Below, one piece after another: positions 41,196 to 49,494 of a stretch of 50,781 bases of DNA (position 1 is the first letter of the stretch; every line of letters starts with the position of its first letter). Made by a program: the position numbers and the translations under genes. Under the pieces are notes generated by a model, which searched no databases, had not been told where the DNA came from, and worked only from the letters and a program-made list of their open reading frames with translations. The stretch spans positions 1-50,781 of the forward strand of contig PAQB01000033.1 in NCBI GenBank assembly GCA_002709185.1, in the 5' to 3' direction. Origin of the DNA: Flavobacteriaceae bacterium (lineage in GTDB: Bacteria > Bacteroidota > Bacteroidia > Flavobacteriales > Flavobacteriaceae).

Positions 41196-41771
41196 TTATT
41201 TATAAAAATTCATTTCATCTAAATAAACCCAAACCGCTTCCGGCAGCATGGGTTGCACATTTTTTCCCGCTTTGATTGCTGCCCGTATAAAAGAGGACGA
41301 GATTTCAATAATGGGCGCCCCAACTTTGGTAATACGGCCTTTTGCAACTACATTTTGGTGTGAGGAGTTCAGTCTTCGAGGATACACATAAATGGGATAA
41401 CGCGCGATAATCACCTCTGCGTTTTTCCATTTGTTTAGAGACATTAAATTATCTTCTCCCATGATAAGCGCAAAGCTGTAATCTGGATGTTTTTCTTCCA
41501 AATAGGTCAGCGTATGTATAGTATAATTGGGCTGGCTTAATCCAAATTCTATCGCGCTAGATTTAATTTTAGGGTAGTCCTCTGTGGCTAAATCAACCAT
41601 TTGTAGGCGTTGCCGATTGTCTAAAATACTTTGCTTTGTCTTGTGGGGGTTTTGAGGGGTTACCACACACCAGACTTGATCTAGGTCAGAATGTTCTGCA
41701 AAATGGTTGGCAATGATGAGATGCCCCACATGGATCGGGTTAAAAGTACCAAAATAAAGCCCAATTTTCAT
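41196..41771 (-). CDS. nadD: Nicotinate-nucleotide adenylyltransferase
   Basis: This 191-residue enzyme makes deamido-NAD from nicotinate mononucleotide and ATP. The nucleotidyltransferase motif FGTFNPIHVGHL has the catalytic His pair (residues 14 and 17), and the second signature SSSFIRAAIK matches the ISSTxIR pattern. It follows gmk by 12 bases and precedes dusB by one base, giving a tight yicC-gmk-nadD-dusB group. Confidence 0.95.
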   Translation of the reverse strand: MKIGLYFGTFNPIHVGHLIIANHFAEHSDLDQVWCVVTPQNPHKTKQSILDNRQRLQMVDLATEDYPKIKSSAIEFGLSQPNYTIHTLTYLEEKHPDYSFALIMGEDNLMSLNKWKNAEVIIARYPIYVYPRRLNSSHQNVVAKGRITKVGAPIIEISSSFIRAAIKAGKNVQPMLPEAVWVYLDEMNFYK

Positions 41772-41783
41772 AATGCCAACATT

Positions 41784-42356
41784 TTAAGACTTGATAAAAT
41801 CTAAGACTGTTTGATGCGCTTCTTCTTGTGCAGTTTCTAAAATCTTATTTTCAATAATACAATCAAAAAGCGGGGCAGTTGCAAGTTCTGCAGAGGCTTT
41901 TGAAATTCGCATATTGATTTTATCATCTGATTCTGTTTCTCTTTTTTTGAGCCGAATTTTAAGGTCGTCTATACTGGGCGGCTTTACAAAAACAGCCAAT
42001 GTTTTTTCCGGAAATTTCTTTTTAATTCGTAATCCTCCTGAAACATCAATGTCAAATATCACATGCTTTTTAAGGGCCCATATGCGCTTAACCTCCGACT
42101 TTAAAGTCCCGTAAAAATTATCTCGATAGACCTCCTCCCATTCTAAGAAATCTCCAGACTTGATGTGGTCTTTAAACGCGTCTATAGATAAAAAATAGTA
42201 ATCCTCACCATTGATTTCTTCACCTCTTTTGGGGCGGGAAGTCGCCGAGATTGAAAACGCCAAGTTCAGCGCATCTTTGCTTAGCAGGTGCTTAACGATG
42301 GTAGTTTTACCAGCGCCAGATGGGGCAGAAAATACAATGAGTTTACCGTTAAACAT
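41784..42356 (-). CDS. gmk: Guanylate kinase
   Basis: This 190-residue enzyme phosphorylates GMP to GDP. The P-loop FSAPSGAGKTTIV is at residues 8-20 from the ATG at 42356, and the GMP-binding FSISATSRPKRGEEINGEDY follows. The ATG at 42356 is preferred because it lies one base after the yicC stop; a longer in-frame start at 42368 would overlap yicC. It is an essential nucleotide-metabolism enzyme of the cytosol. Confidence 0.95.
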   Translation of the reverse strand: MFNGKLIVFSAPSGAGKTTIVKHLLSKDALNLAFSISATSRPKRGEEINGEDYYFLSIDAFKDHIKSGDFLEWEEVYRDNFYGTLKSEVKRIWALKKHVIFDIDVSGGLRIKKKFPEKTLAVFVKPPSIDDLKIRLKKRETESDDKINMRISKASAELATAPLFDCIIENKILETAQEEAHQTVLDFIKS

Positions 42357-42357
42357 C

Positions 42358-43218
42358 TTAGAGCACATTAAGGAGTTGTTCTTTTATTTTTTCGAGCTCA
42401 TCTTTCATTTGTACGACCTGTTTTTGCATGGGCGCAAAGTTGGCCTTGGATCCAATGGTATTGATCTCACGTCCAATTTCTTGACTTATAAAGCCCAATT
42501 TTTTTCCATTTGAATCTACAGAATTTAGCGTCTTTATAAAGTAATTTAAGTGGTTTTGAAGCCTTACCTTTTCTTCTGTAATGTCCAGTTTTTCAATGTA
42601 ATAAATTAATTCCTGCTCAAAACGGTTTTGATCCAAACCGTCTTTAAATTCTGCAACCCCTTTACCAAGTCGTTTTCGCATATTTACAATCCGCTCAGAA
42701 TCCATTTTTCCGACATTTTTCAAAAGGCTTTCTATGGTTTTAATCCGCGCTGTGAAATCAGTTAAAAGCACTTGACCCTCATCGCTCCGGTAGGCTTTAA
42801 GTCCCTCCAAAGCCTTTGCCACCGCATTCAAGATTTGAGACCATTCCTCTGCATCTATTTCTTCTTTTTCCGCACCAAAGGCATCAGGCATTTTAACAGC
42901 CATTTTCAGCAATTCTAAGACCGAATCTGTGGGCGCTATGTCTTTGAGCTGCTGAATATAGTTTTGGACAACAGCAAGGTTAATTTTAGCCGCCTTTTCG
43001 GATTTACTTTTCTCAACATTTAGCGATACATCGACTTTACCGCGTCCGAGGGCCGCGCCAATAATCTTGCGAAGCTCTAATTCTTTGCTGCGATAGTCAG
43101 AGGGCATCCGCAAGTTCAAATCAATCGATTTGCTGTTAAGCGCACGAATTTCGACGCGAATGGTTTTTAAAGGCAGTTCAAGAACAAACTTGCCATAACC
43201 CGTCATGGATTGTATCAT
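42358..43218 (-). CDS. YicC-family endoribonuclease
   Basis: This 286-residue protein has the typical MTGYGKFVLELPLKTIRVEI start, ALNSKSIDLNLRMPSDYRSK, and the C-terminal DUF1732 signature KKLGFISQEIGREINTIGSK. YicC proteins are endoribonucleases that act on small RNAs and mRNA. It is cotranscribed with gmk (one-base gap), an association seen across bacteria. It could matter for the candidate small RNA in this genome, but that is a guess. Confidence 0.93.
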   Translation of the reverse strand: MIQSMTGYGKFVLELPLKTIRVEIRALNSKSIDLNLRMPSDYRSKELELRKIIGAALGRGKVDVSLNVEKSKSEKAAKINLAVVQNYIQQLKDIAPTDSVLELLKMAVKMPDAFGAEKEEIDAEEWSQILNAVAKALEGLKAYRSDEGQVLLTDFTARIKTIESLLKNVGKMDSERIVNMRKRLGKGVAEFKDGLDQNRFEQELIYYIEKLDITEEKVRLQNHLNYFIKTLNSVDSNGKKLGFISQEIGREINTIGSKANFAPMQKQVVQMKDELEKIKEQLLNVL

Positions 43219-43262
43219 TCTGTTGGCTTAAAATTTGCATCAAAGATACAGAAAAGCGATTA

Positions 43263-44390
43263 CTATTTAAAAGGGCTGTGCTGTTTGAAGCTTTTGATTT
43301 GAATTCTCCTAAAAAATGGACGTACCAATGCGTTTATAAACGGACTTTTATGTTTGATATAGCAGCTCAAATCAAGCGGTACAGCACCTATGGTGGTTTT
43401 TATTTCTGAGGCGGTTCTCCCCAAGTTAATGACAGAAACTTTGTTCTCGATGCCGATTCTAACATAATCATTGAGAATTCTGGGGTAGATGGCATGGGCT
43501 TTATTTAATCGGTAGTTCAATCCAATAAAATGCGCATCTAAATGCGACCTGTTTTTTAATGCAGATAAAAAACCTACAATTTCGCCATCTAAGAAATAGC
43601 CTTTTACGATGAAATCATCTTTATAAAAACTTTTTAGCTCAATATAGGTTTTTAGGTTCAGCACTTGGGCGTTAAAATTGGCGTTATCAATGGTGTTTTG
43701 ATATAAATTTTGTAGTGCTTTTTGGGCGCTTTCAATGTCATTTTTCGACATGAATCGACCCTCTAGCGCCTGGCTTTTAGAGTCGGCTTTATTCGCTTTG
43801 ACCCTGTATTTTGATTTTAGCGCATCTTTATAATCCTCAAAACTTTTCCATTCAGGTTTTAGATGCACTAGCATATTAGGTTCTACTTTAATATTTGTAA
43901 ACCCAAAGGATTCAAACCCTTGCGAATAATCCAAAGCCTTTTTTTCAAAATCTTTGATGAAAATAGCATGGAGCGGGTTGACCGATTTCGAGATGGTGTC
44001 TAGGGCCCGCCCAATTTCCTTTACAGCCTTTTCCCGTTTTGTTTTTTCAGAAAAACTCAAGCAATATTCCCCACTCAAAAAAACATTCCCACAAAACATG
44101 ATTTTTATATGCTCTTTCCAAAGCAAGAGGCTTAAAAGACACCGCGATAAAGCAGTTGCCTTGATGTTTTTCAAAATCACATCCACGCTTAATTCAACAA
44201 TTTGAACCAATGCCAACGCTTGGGGATTGTCGTGGTCTGAAACACAGACATAACGCATTTCAATTTTGGGGTTTGAGACTTCAAAACTATGTAGCAATGT
44301 TTTTGAAAAGTAGACATTGTTCTGGGGGTTGATCTTTTTTAAAAAAGAAGCATCAACGGCCCCAATAGATTTGTGAATCTTAGTGGTCAA
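43263..44390 (-). CDS. GNAT-like (peptidoglycan-bridge acetyltransferase fold) protein
   Basis: This 375-residue protein has an N-terminal half without clear motifs and a C-terminal acetyltransferase-like half with VKGYFLDGEIVGFLSALKNR and AHFIGLNYRLNKAHAIYPRI, the pattern of the Acetyltransf_6/FemX-like fold. No membrane segment. The donor and acceptor are unknown. It overlaps the DMT transporter gene by 11 bases, so the two are made together, which suggests that a transported small molecule is modified; that is an inference. Confidence 0.72.
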   Translation of the reverse strand: MTTKIHKSIGAVDASFLKKINPQNNVYFSKTLLHSFEVSNPKIEMRYVCVSDHDNPQALALVQIVELSVDVILKNIKATALSRCLLSLLLWKEHIKIMFCGNVFLSGEYCLSFSEKTKREKAVKEIGRALDTISKSVNPLHAIFIKDFEKKALDYSQGFESFGFTNIKVEPNMLVHLKPEWKSFEDYKDALKSKYRVKANKADSKSQALEGRFMSKNDIESAQKALQNLYQNTIDNANFNAQVLNLKTYIELKSFYKDDFIVKGYFLDGEIVGFLSALKNRSHLDAHFIGLNYRLNKAHAIYPRILNDYVRIGIENKVSVINLGRTASEIKTTIGAVPLDLSCYIKHKSPFINALVRPFFRRIQIKSFKQHSPFK

Positions 44391-45273
44391 GACTGTGATT
44401 TTTAGAGACTAAATATACACCAATAAAAATTAAAACAGCCGCACATAATTTAATCAGATCCAGTGTGTCACTACCCATAGCGATGGCAAAAAGTCCCGCA
44501 AAAATAGGCTGAAGGTATACAAATGTACTGACCGTTGTGGCTTTTAACTTGGACAAAGCCAAGGGGTTAAGTAAGTAGGTGCCAAACGTGGCAAATACAA
44601 TAACAAAGCCTATTGAAAACCAAATATAATTTGGTAATGTTGACCACTGTACCACCACAACTTCATGAAAACCAAATGGCAGCACCATCAAGGACCCAAA
44701 CAAAAACAACCATTTTATAAAGTCATAGGGGTGGTATTTAGCAGTTAATTTTTTGATGAGAATTAAATAGTAGCTGTAAGAGCTGGCGTTAACAAACACC
44801 AAAAAATTACCCAGCAAAATATTGGCGCCATTTTCAGAGGATTCGCCATAAAGACTTAAAATTAATGCCCCAGAAAGCCCCATAAAAACCCCAAAGACCT
44901 TTGTTTTTTTTATAGGCTCTTTGAGAAGAATTGCCGACAGGATGAGAACGATGATGGGCGTTGTAATCATAATCACAGCCCCATTAATCGGCGTTGTATA
45001 TTCTAATCCTTTAAAAAAAGCCAGCATATTAAGTGCCACCCCAAAAAATGCTGCTGCAATTAACTTAGGGAAGTCTTTGGGGTCAATTTTTTTAGTAGGT
45101 GTTACAAGTCCAAAGAGCCAAAACAATATCCCACCACACAACACCCTTATTAAGATAAAACCAAAAGGTTTGATATACCCACCCACAATGACGTCGTTGG
45201 CAAAGGTATAGGTCAATCCGTAAAACAGTTGGACCAGAATCAGCGCGACAAGAGCAGCTTTACGATTATGCAT
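44380..45273 (-). CDS. DMT-superfamily (EamA) exporter
   Basis: This 297-residue protein has about ten hydrophobic helices and two EamA repeats (residues 5-135 and 150-290). ITTPIIVLILSAILLKEPIK and FVYLQPIFAGLFAIAMGSDT are classic EamA helices. It should be an inner-membrane exporter of amino acids or similar metabolites. It follows the ArsC-like gene with an 8-base overlap and overlaps the GNAT-like gene by 11 bases, so the three genes form an operon. Confidence 0.92.
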   Translation of the reverse strand: MHNRKAALVALILVQLFYGLTYTFANDVIVGGYIKPFGFILIRVLCGGILFWLFGLVTPTKKIDPKDFPKLIAAAFFGVALNMLAFFKGLEYTTPINGAVIMITTPIIVLILSAILLKEPIKKTKVFGVFMGLSGALILSLYGESSENGANILLGNFLVFVNASSYSYYLILIKKLTAKYHPYDFIKWLFLFGSLMVLPFGFHEVVVVQWSTLPNYIWFSIGFVIVFATFGTYLLNPLALSKLKATTVSTFVYLQPIFAGLFAIAMGSDTLDLIKLCAAVLIFIGVYLVSKNHSLDH

Positions 45274-45622
45274 GGGGCAAAGCTAATTTTGCAGCCACTA
45301 TAGTTTCGCGACTATTCCCCACGAAAACTTGCTCTTCAATGACAAGTACAGGACGTTTTAAAAAGGTGTAGTGTTCTAAAATATATTGGCGGTAATCGGC
45401 TTCTTTTAATGTTTTGTTTTTGAGCCCCTTTTCTTTGTAAAGCTTTGCTCTTTTATTGAACAGGGACTCATAACTTCCAGACAAGGCTTTGAGCCCCTCC
45501 AAATCGGATGCCGAAATAGGGGTTGTCTTGACGTCTTGATGTACGAATTCTTTGGAGAGGTCAAGGTCTTTAATAATGCGCTGGCAAGTGCTGCAAGTTT
45601 TAAGGGAATAGATTTTTTTCAT
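45266..45622 (-). CDS. ArsC/Spx-family thioredoxin-fold protein
   Basis: This 118-residue protein has the family CxxC in YSLKTCSTCQRIIKDLDL and later LKRPVLVIEEQVFVGNS, the pattern of ArsC-like/YffB proteins. Some family members reduce arsenate; many act on other substrates, so no function is fixed. It is first in the minus-strand operon and diverges from the PLP enzyme with a 63-base gap. Confidence 0.88.
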   Translation of the reverse strand: MKKIYSLKTCSTCQRIIKDLDLSKEFVHQDVKTTPISASDLEGLKALSGSYESLFNKRAKLYKEKGLKNKTLKEADYRQYILEHYTFLKRPVLVIEEQVFVGNSRETIVAAKLALPHA

Positions 45623-45685
45623 GGGTTTGTTTCGTTATTTTTACAAAGAAAATCATTTCTCCGTAAACCAGTAATTAATTTACCA

Positions 45686-46828
45686 ATGAAATTTAACACA
45701 AAGACCATCCATGGGGGCCAATCACCAGACAAAGCTTACGGTTCAGTGATGCCGCCAATTTATCAAACTTCGACCTATGCACAAACCACACCTGGGGGCC
45801 ATAAAGGCTATGAATATTCTCGTACGCACAATCCTACAAGAGATGCACTTGAGAAATCATTTGCAAGTATAGAAAATGGCAATTATGGCTTGGCTTTTGG
45901 CTCAGGTTTAGCGGCCATTGACGCAGTGGTTAAATTGTTACAGCCCGGGGATGAAGTGGTTTCCACGAATGATTTATATGGTGGTACCTACCGATTGTTC
46001 ACCAAGATTTTTGAAAAATTTCAAATTAAATTTCACTTCATTGGCATGGACAACCACGATCAAATTGAGCAGCACATTACTCCTAAAACCAAATTGATAT
46101 GGGTTGAAACCCCCACCAACCCCATGTTAAACATTATTGATATCAAAGCGGTGTCTGCGATTGCCAAAAAGCGCGGTATTCTTTTGGCGGTCGACAATAC
46201 TTTTGCAACCCCCTATTTACAACAACCCTTGGATTTGGGGGCGGACATTGTGATGCATTCTGCTACCAAATACTTGGGCGGGCATAGTGATGTTGTAATG
46301 GGCGCACTGGCTGTCAAGGACAAGGCGCTGGCTGACCAATTGTACTTTATACAAAACGCCAGTGGGGCTGTTTGTGGACCACAGGACAGTTTTTTGGTGT
46401 TAAGAGGAATCAAAACCTTACACGTACGCATGCAACGCCATTGCGAGAATGGACGGGCCGTCGCTACATTTCTACAACAACATCAAAAAGTTGAAAAAGT
46501 CTATTGGCCTGGGTTGGTGACGCATCCAAATCATGAAGTCGCAGTAAACCAAATGAATGATTTTGGCGGGATGTTGTCCTTTACTACCAAAGGGAATAAT
46601 TTTGAAGAGACCATTAAAGTTGTAGAACGTTTAAAGGTCTTTACCTTAGCGGAATCTTTGGGAGGAGTTGAATCTTTAGCAGGACACCCAGCCAGTATGA
46701 CCCATGCCAGTATTCCAAAGGAGGTTCGCGAAAAAACAGGGGTTGTAGACTCCTTGATTCGATTAAGTGTAGGCATTGAAGATGCCGATGATTTGATAGC
46801 CGATTTAAAACAAGCACTGGAAAGCTAA
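45686..46828 (+). CDS. Cystathionine gamma-synthase family PLP enzyme
   Basis: This protein is 380 residues from ATG 45686 (MKFNTKTIHGGQSPDKAYGS); the longer in-frame start at 45536 would run into the ArsC-like gene. It is a Cys/Met-metabolism PLP enzyme: the PLP Lys lies in MHSATKYLGGHSDV (near 194), with YEYSRTHNPTRDALE and ESLAGHPASMTHAS as family signatures. It probably makes cystathionine or breaks it down; gamma-synthase and gamma-lyase types cannot be told apart from motifs alone. Confidence 0.88.
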   Translation: MKFNTKTIHGGQSPDKAYGSVMPPIYQTSTYAQTTPGGHKGYEYSRTHNPTRDALEKSFASIENGNYGLAFGSGLAAIDAVVKLLQPGDEVVSTNDLYGGTYRLFTKIFEKFQIKFHFIGMDNHDQIEQHITPKTKLIWVETPTNPMLNIIDIKAVSAIAKKRGILLAVDNTFATPYLQQPLDLGADIVMHSATKYLGGHSDVVMGALAVKDKALADQLYFIQNASGAVCGPQDSFLVLRGIKTLHVRMQRHCENGRAVATFLQQHQKVEKVYWPGLVTHPNHEVAVNQMNDFGGMLSFTTKGNNFEETIKVVERLKVFTLAESLGGVESLAGHPASMTHASIPKEVREKTGVVDSLIRLSVGIEDADDLIADLKQALES

Positions 46829-46922
46829 AACCAGAAAATTTTAAATTATTCGCAAAAAAAGGGTCTTAAATCATTTGAAAATTATGAAATACATTTTTTT
46901 TCAATTGTTTTTTAAGAAATTA

Positions 46923-46930
46923 TATATTTG
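46923..46930 (+). promoter_or_regulatory. Possible -7 box of gdhA
   Basis: TATATTTG fits TAnnTTTG and lies 20 bases before the ATG. The nearest TTG upstream leaves only 15 bases between, shorter than the usual 19. Confidence 0.4.
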
Positions 46931-46950
46931 TATTATAAATAAAGTTTGTT

Positions 46951-48318
46951 ATGATTTTAAAACCCAATGAAATAAAACCCAAAGTTGATGGGTTTTTAGA
47001 TTTAGTGCGACAAAGAAATGGTCTAGAGCCAGAATTTTTGCAAGCCGTTGAAGAAGTTGCGGAAACTGTTATTCCCTACATTATTCAAAATGATATTTAT
47101 CACGGAAAAAATATTTTACTCCGCATGGTAGAGCCCGAACGCGCCATCATGTTTAGAGTCAACTGGGTCGACGATGATGGAGAAATACAAGTTAATAGAG
47201 GCTATCGTGTTCAGATGAATTCGGCCATAGGCCCATATAAAGGAGGATTGCGCTTTCACCCCTCAGTAAATATGAGCATTTTAAAGTTTTTGGCCTTTGA
47301 ACAAGTCTTTAAAAATAGTCTTACGACCCTACCAATGGGGGGGGGCAAAGGGGGAAGTGATTTCGATCCTAAAGGGAAAAGCGATAACGAAATTATGCGC
47401 TTTTGCCATGCCTTTATGAGTGAATTATTTCGTCATATTGGGCCAAATACCGATGTCCCGGCTGGCGATATTGGTGTAGGTGGGCGAGAAATAGGATTCT
47501 TGTTTGGGATGTATAAAAAATTACAAAATGAATTCACGGGTGTTTTGACTGGGAAAGGGATGACCTGGGGGGGGTCTTTAATTCGCCCCGAAGCTACAGG
47601 CTATGGCACGGTTTATTTCGCCCAAAAAATGCTGCAAACTAAAGGGGATGACATCAAGGGTAAAACAGTGTGTATCTCAGGGTCTGGTAATGTCGCTCAA
47701 TATGCCGCAGAAAAAATCATTCAACTCGGGGGGAAAGTCATTACGCTTTCAGACTCATCGGGTTATATTTTAGATTTAGAGGGTATCAACGAAGAAAAAT
47801 TGGCTTTCGTTATGGAGTTAAAGAACACTCAGCGCGGCCGTATCAGCGCTTATATTGAAACTTATCCCAATGCCCAGTTTTTTGCAAAGAAAACCCCTTG
47901 GGATCAACCGTGTGATATTGCAATGCCTTGCGCAACTCAAAATGAATTGAGTGGTTCAGCTGCAGAAACACTTCTTAAAAATGGCTGTATTTGTGTTAGC
48001 GAAGGTGCGAATATGCCATCTACCAAAGCGGCGGTTGCTGTTTTTCAAAAGGCAAGAATATTATTTGCTCCAGGAAAAGCATCCAACGCTGGCGGTGTTG
48101 CAACCTCTGGTTTGGAAATGACACAAAATTCATTGCGATATAACTGGACCCGCGATGAAGTTGATGAAAAGCTTAAGGACATCATGGGAAATATTCACGA
48201 TAAATGTATCGCATACGGGAAAGACCCAAAAACAGGTTATATTGATTATGTTAAAGGTGCAAATATTGCTGGTTTTGTAAAGGTGGCAGATGCCATGCTG
48301 GCGCAAGGTGTTGTTTAA
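46951..48318 (+). CDS. gdhA: NADP-specific glutamate dehydrogenase
   Basis: This 455-residue hexameric-type enzyme makes glutamate from 2-oxoglutarate and ammonia with NADPH. The catalytic Lys lies in PMGGGKGGSDFDPKGKSDNE, with DVPAGDIGVGGREIG and the Rossmann segment VCISGSGNVAQYAAEKI. Length and motifs are those of the NADP-dependent biosynthetic form. It has its own terminator 20 bases past the stop, so it is transcribed alone. Confidence 0.96.
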   Translation: MILKPNEIKPKVDGFLDLVRQRNGLEPEFLQAVEEVAETVIPYIIQNDIYHGKNILLRMVEPERAIMFRVNWVDDDGEIQVNRGYRVQMNSAIGPYKGGLRFHPSVNMSILKFLAFEQVFKNSLTTLPMGGGKGGSDFDPKGKSDNEIMRFCHAFMSELFRHIGPNTDVPAGDIGVGGREIGFLFGMYKKLQNEFTGVLTGKGMTWGGSLIRPEATGYGTVYFAQKMLQTKGDDIKGKTVCISGSGNVAQYAAEKIIQLGGKVITLSDSSGYILDLEGINEEKLAFVMELKNTQRGRISAYIETYPNAQFFAKKTPWDQPCDIAMPCATQNELSGSAAETLLKNGCICVSEGANMPSTKAAVAVFQKARILFAPGKASNAGGVATSGLEMTQNSLRYNWTRDEVDEKLKDIMGNIHDKCIAYGKDPKTGYIDYVKGANIAGFVKVADAMLAQGVV

Positions 48319-48338
48319 TCCTTTTTAGTCAAAATTAG

Positions 48339-48370
48339 AAAAAGCTGCTGCCCTATCAGTAGCTTTTTTT
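48339..48370 (+). terminator. Terminator of gdhA
   Basis: AAAAAGCTGCT (48339-48349) pairs with AGTAGCTTTTT (48358-48368), one G-T pair, around an 8-base loop, with a T run after it. Confidence 0.88.
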
Positions 48371-48411
48371 GTTTATATATAATAATGGCAGGTTTTGTCG
48401 TTAGATATAAA

Positions 48412-48419
48412 TATATTTG
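48412..48419 (+). promoter_or_regulatory. Possible -7 box of the acyltransferase gene
   Basis: TATATTTG fits TAnnTTTG and lies 15 bases before the TTG start, which would make a very short leader. A TTTG at 48394-48397 is only 14 bases upstream, so the match is partial. Confidence 0.35.
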
Positions 48420-48434
48420 ATGAAATGATCGGTT

Positions 48435-49487
48435 TTGAGGAACGTTAATATTAATAACTTCGATTTTTTGAGAATTGTTTTTGTAATGACAATTCTAATC
48501 GCTCACTTCATAGAGTTATTTTCTATTCAATCTTTTCAGCCTTATATGGTTTACATAAATGGTAGGTTGGCACTTGATGGATTCTTCATTATCAGCGGGT
48601 TTTTAATTGCCAAAAGCTATGAAAACAGCGCAAGTCTTAAAAATTACATTTCTAGACGCCTTAGACGGCTCTTACCAGGATATATTACAGTCATCTTATT
48701 GTGTGCAATTTTTCTTTTTTTCCTTTCGACAAACACGGTGTCGAACTATTTTTTAAACGAACAATTTTGGAGGTATTTAGCCGCCAATCTTACATTTCAA
48801 AATTATTTAGAACCATGCTTGCCTGGTGTTTTTGAGTCTCAGAAAATATGCGTTGTAAATGGAGCGCTATGGACCATCAAAATTGAAGAAGCATTTTATC
48901 TTTCTTTACCGATACTTTATTGGCTATCAAAGAAGATGAGGTTTAACTTTTACATCATAATCATCATCACATATATTGCGTCTATAGCCTATTTTAATTT
49001 CTTTATGGCGCATGACAATTACAGAATCGCCAAACAACTGCCTGGAGCTTTTGCCTTTTTTGCTTCGGGGATTTTAATGTATAAAAAGTTCGATTTCCTC
49101 TTCGATTGGAAGCACTATATTATTGCGCCGTGTTTATTTCTTTTCATTATGGAGCAGTATATTTTTAACACTCAAATTTTAAAGCCAATCACTTATGGGG
49201 TTATGGTCTTTTATTTGGCCTACACCCTTCAGTTTTTAAATAATTTTGGGAAATATGGAGATTTTACCTACGGAATTTACATCTATCATTTTCCAGTAAT
49301 TCAGGTTTTCGTTGCTTTGAAGTTGTTTAGAGCCGATACACCGCTGTTAATGTTTATAGGGATCTTTTCTTTGATATTGTTTTTGGCTTTTTTATCTTGG
49401 GTATTTATTGAATTACCATTCTTGCCGCCAAGCCGCCGCAGTAGGCACAAACAAATTTTTAGATCAAGGTTCAAATATTCAAAATAA
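48435..49487 (+). CDS. Acyltransferase-3 family membrane protein (O-acetyltransferase)
   Basis: This 350-residue protein starts at TTG 48435, because the family opening NNFDFLRIVFVMTILIAHF, with the essential His24, begins only a few residues later and no ATG precedes it. About ten membrane helices follow, with SGFLIAKSYENS and WTIKIEEAFYLSLPI as family marks. Members add acetyl or other acyl groups to sugars of lipopolysaccharide or other surface polymers. The base composition is more AT-rich than neighbours, a mild sign of recent transfer. It lies 7 bases before the PorZ gene. Confidence 0.9.
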   Translation: MRNVNINNFDFLRIVFVMTILIAHFIELFSIQSFQPYMVYINGRLALDGFFIISGFLIAKSYENSASLKNYISRRLRRLLPGYITVILLCAIFLFFLSTNTVSNYFLNEQFWRYLAANLTFQNYLEPCLPGVFESQKICVVNGALWTIKIEEAFYLSLPILYWLSKKMRFNFYIIIIITYIASIAYFNFFMAHDNYRIAKQLPGAFAFFASGILMYKKFDFLFDWKHYIIAPCLFLFIMEQYIFNTQILKPITYGVMVFYLAYTLQFLNNFGKYGDFTYGIYIYHFPVIQVFVALKLFRADTPLLMFIGIFSLILFLAFLSWVFIELPFLPPSRRSRHKQIFRSRFKYSK

Positions 49488-49494
49488 ACATCTA

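Noticed and set aside
41209..41221. Sequence ATTTCATCTAAAT similar to the direct repeats behind purF
   Set aside because: It encodes the conserved end of NadD (LDEMN) and has no second copy or promoter nearby, so it is a chance match.
45536..45685. N-terminal extension of the PLP enzyme
   Set aside because: The extra 50 residues run through the ArsC-like gene on the other strand and do not resemble the family; ATG 45686 gives the normal N-terminus.
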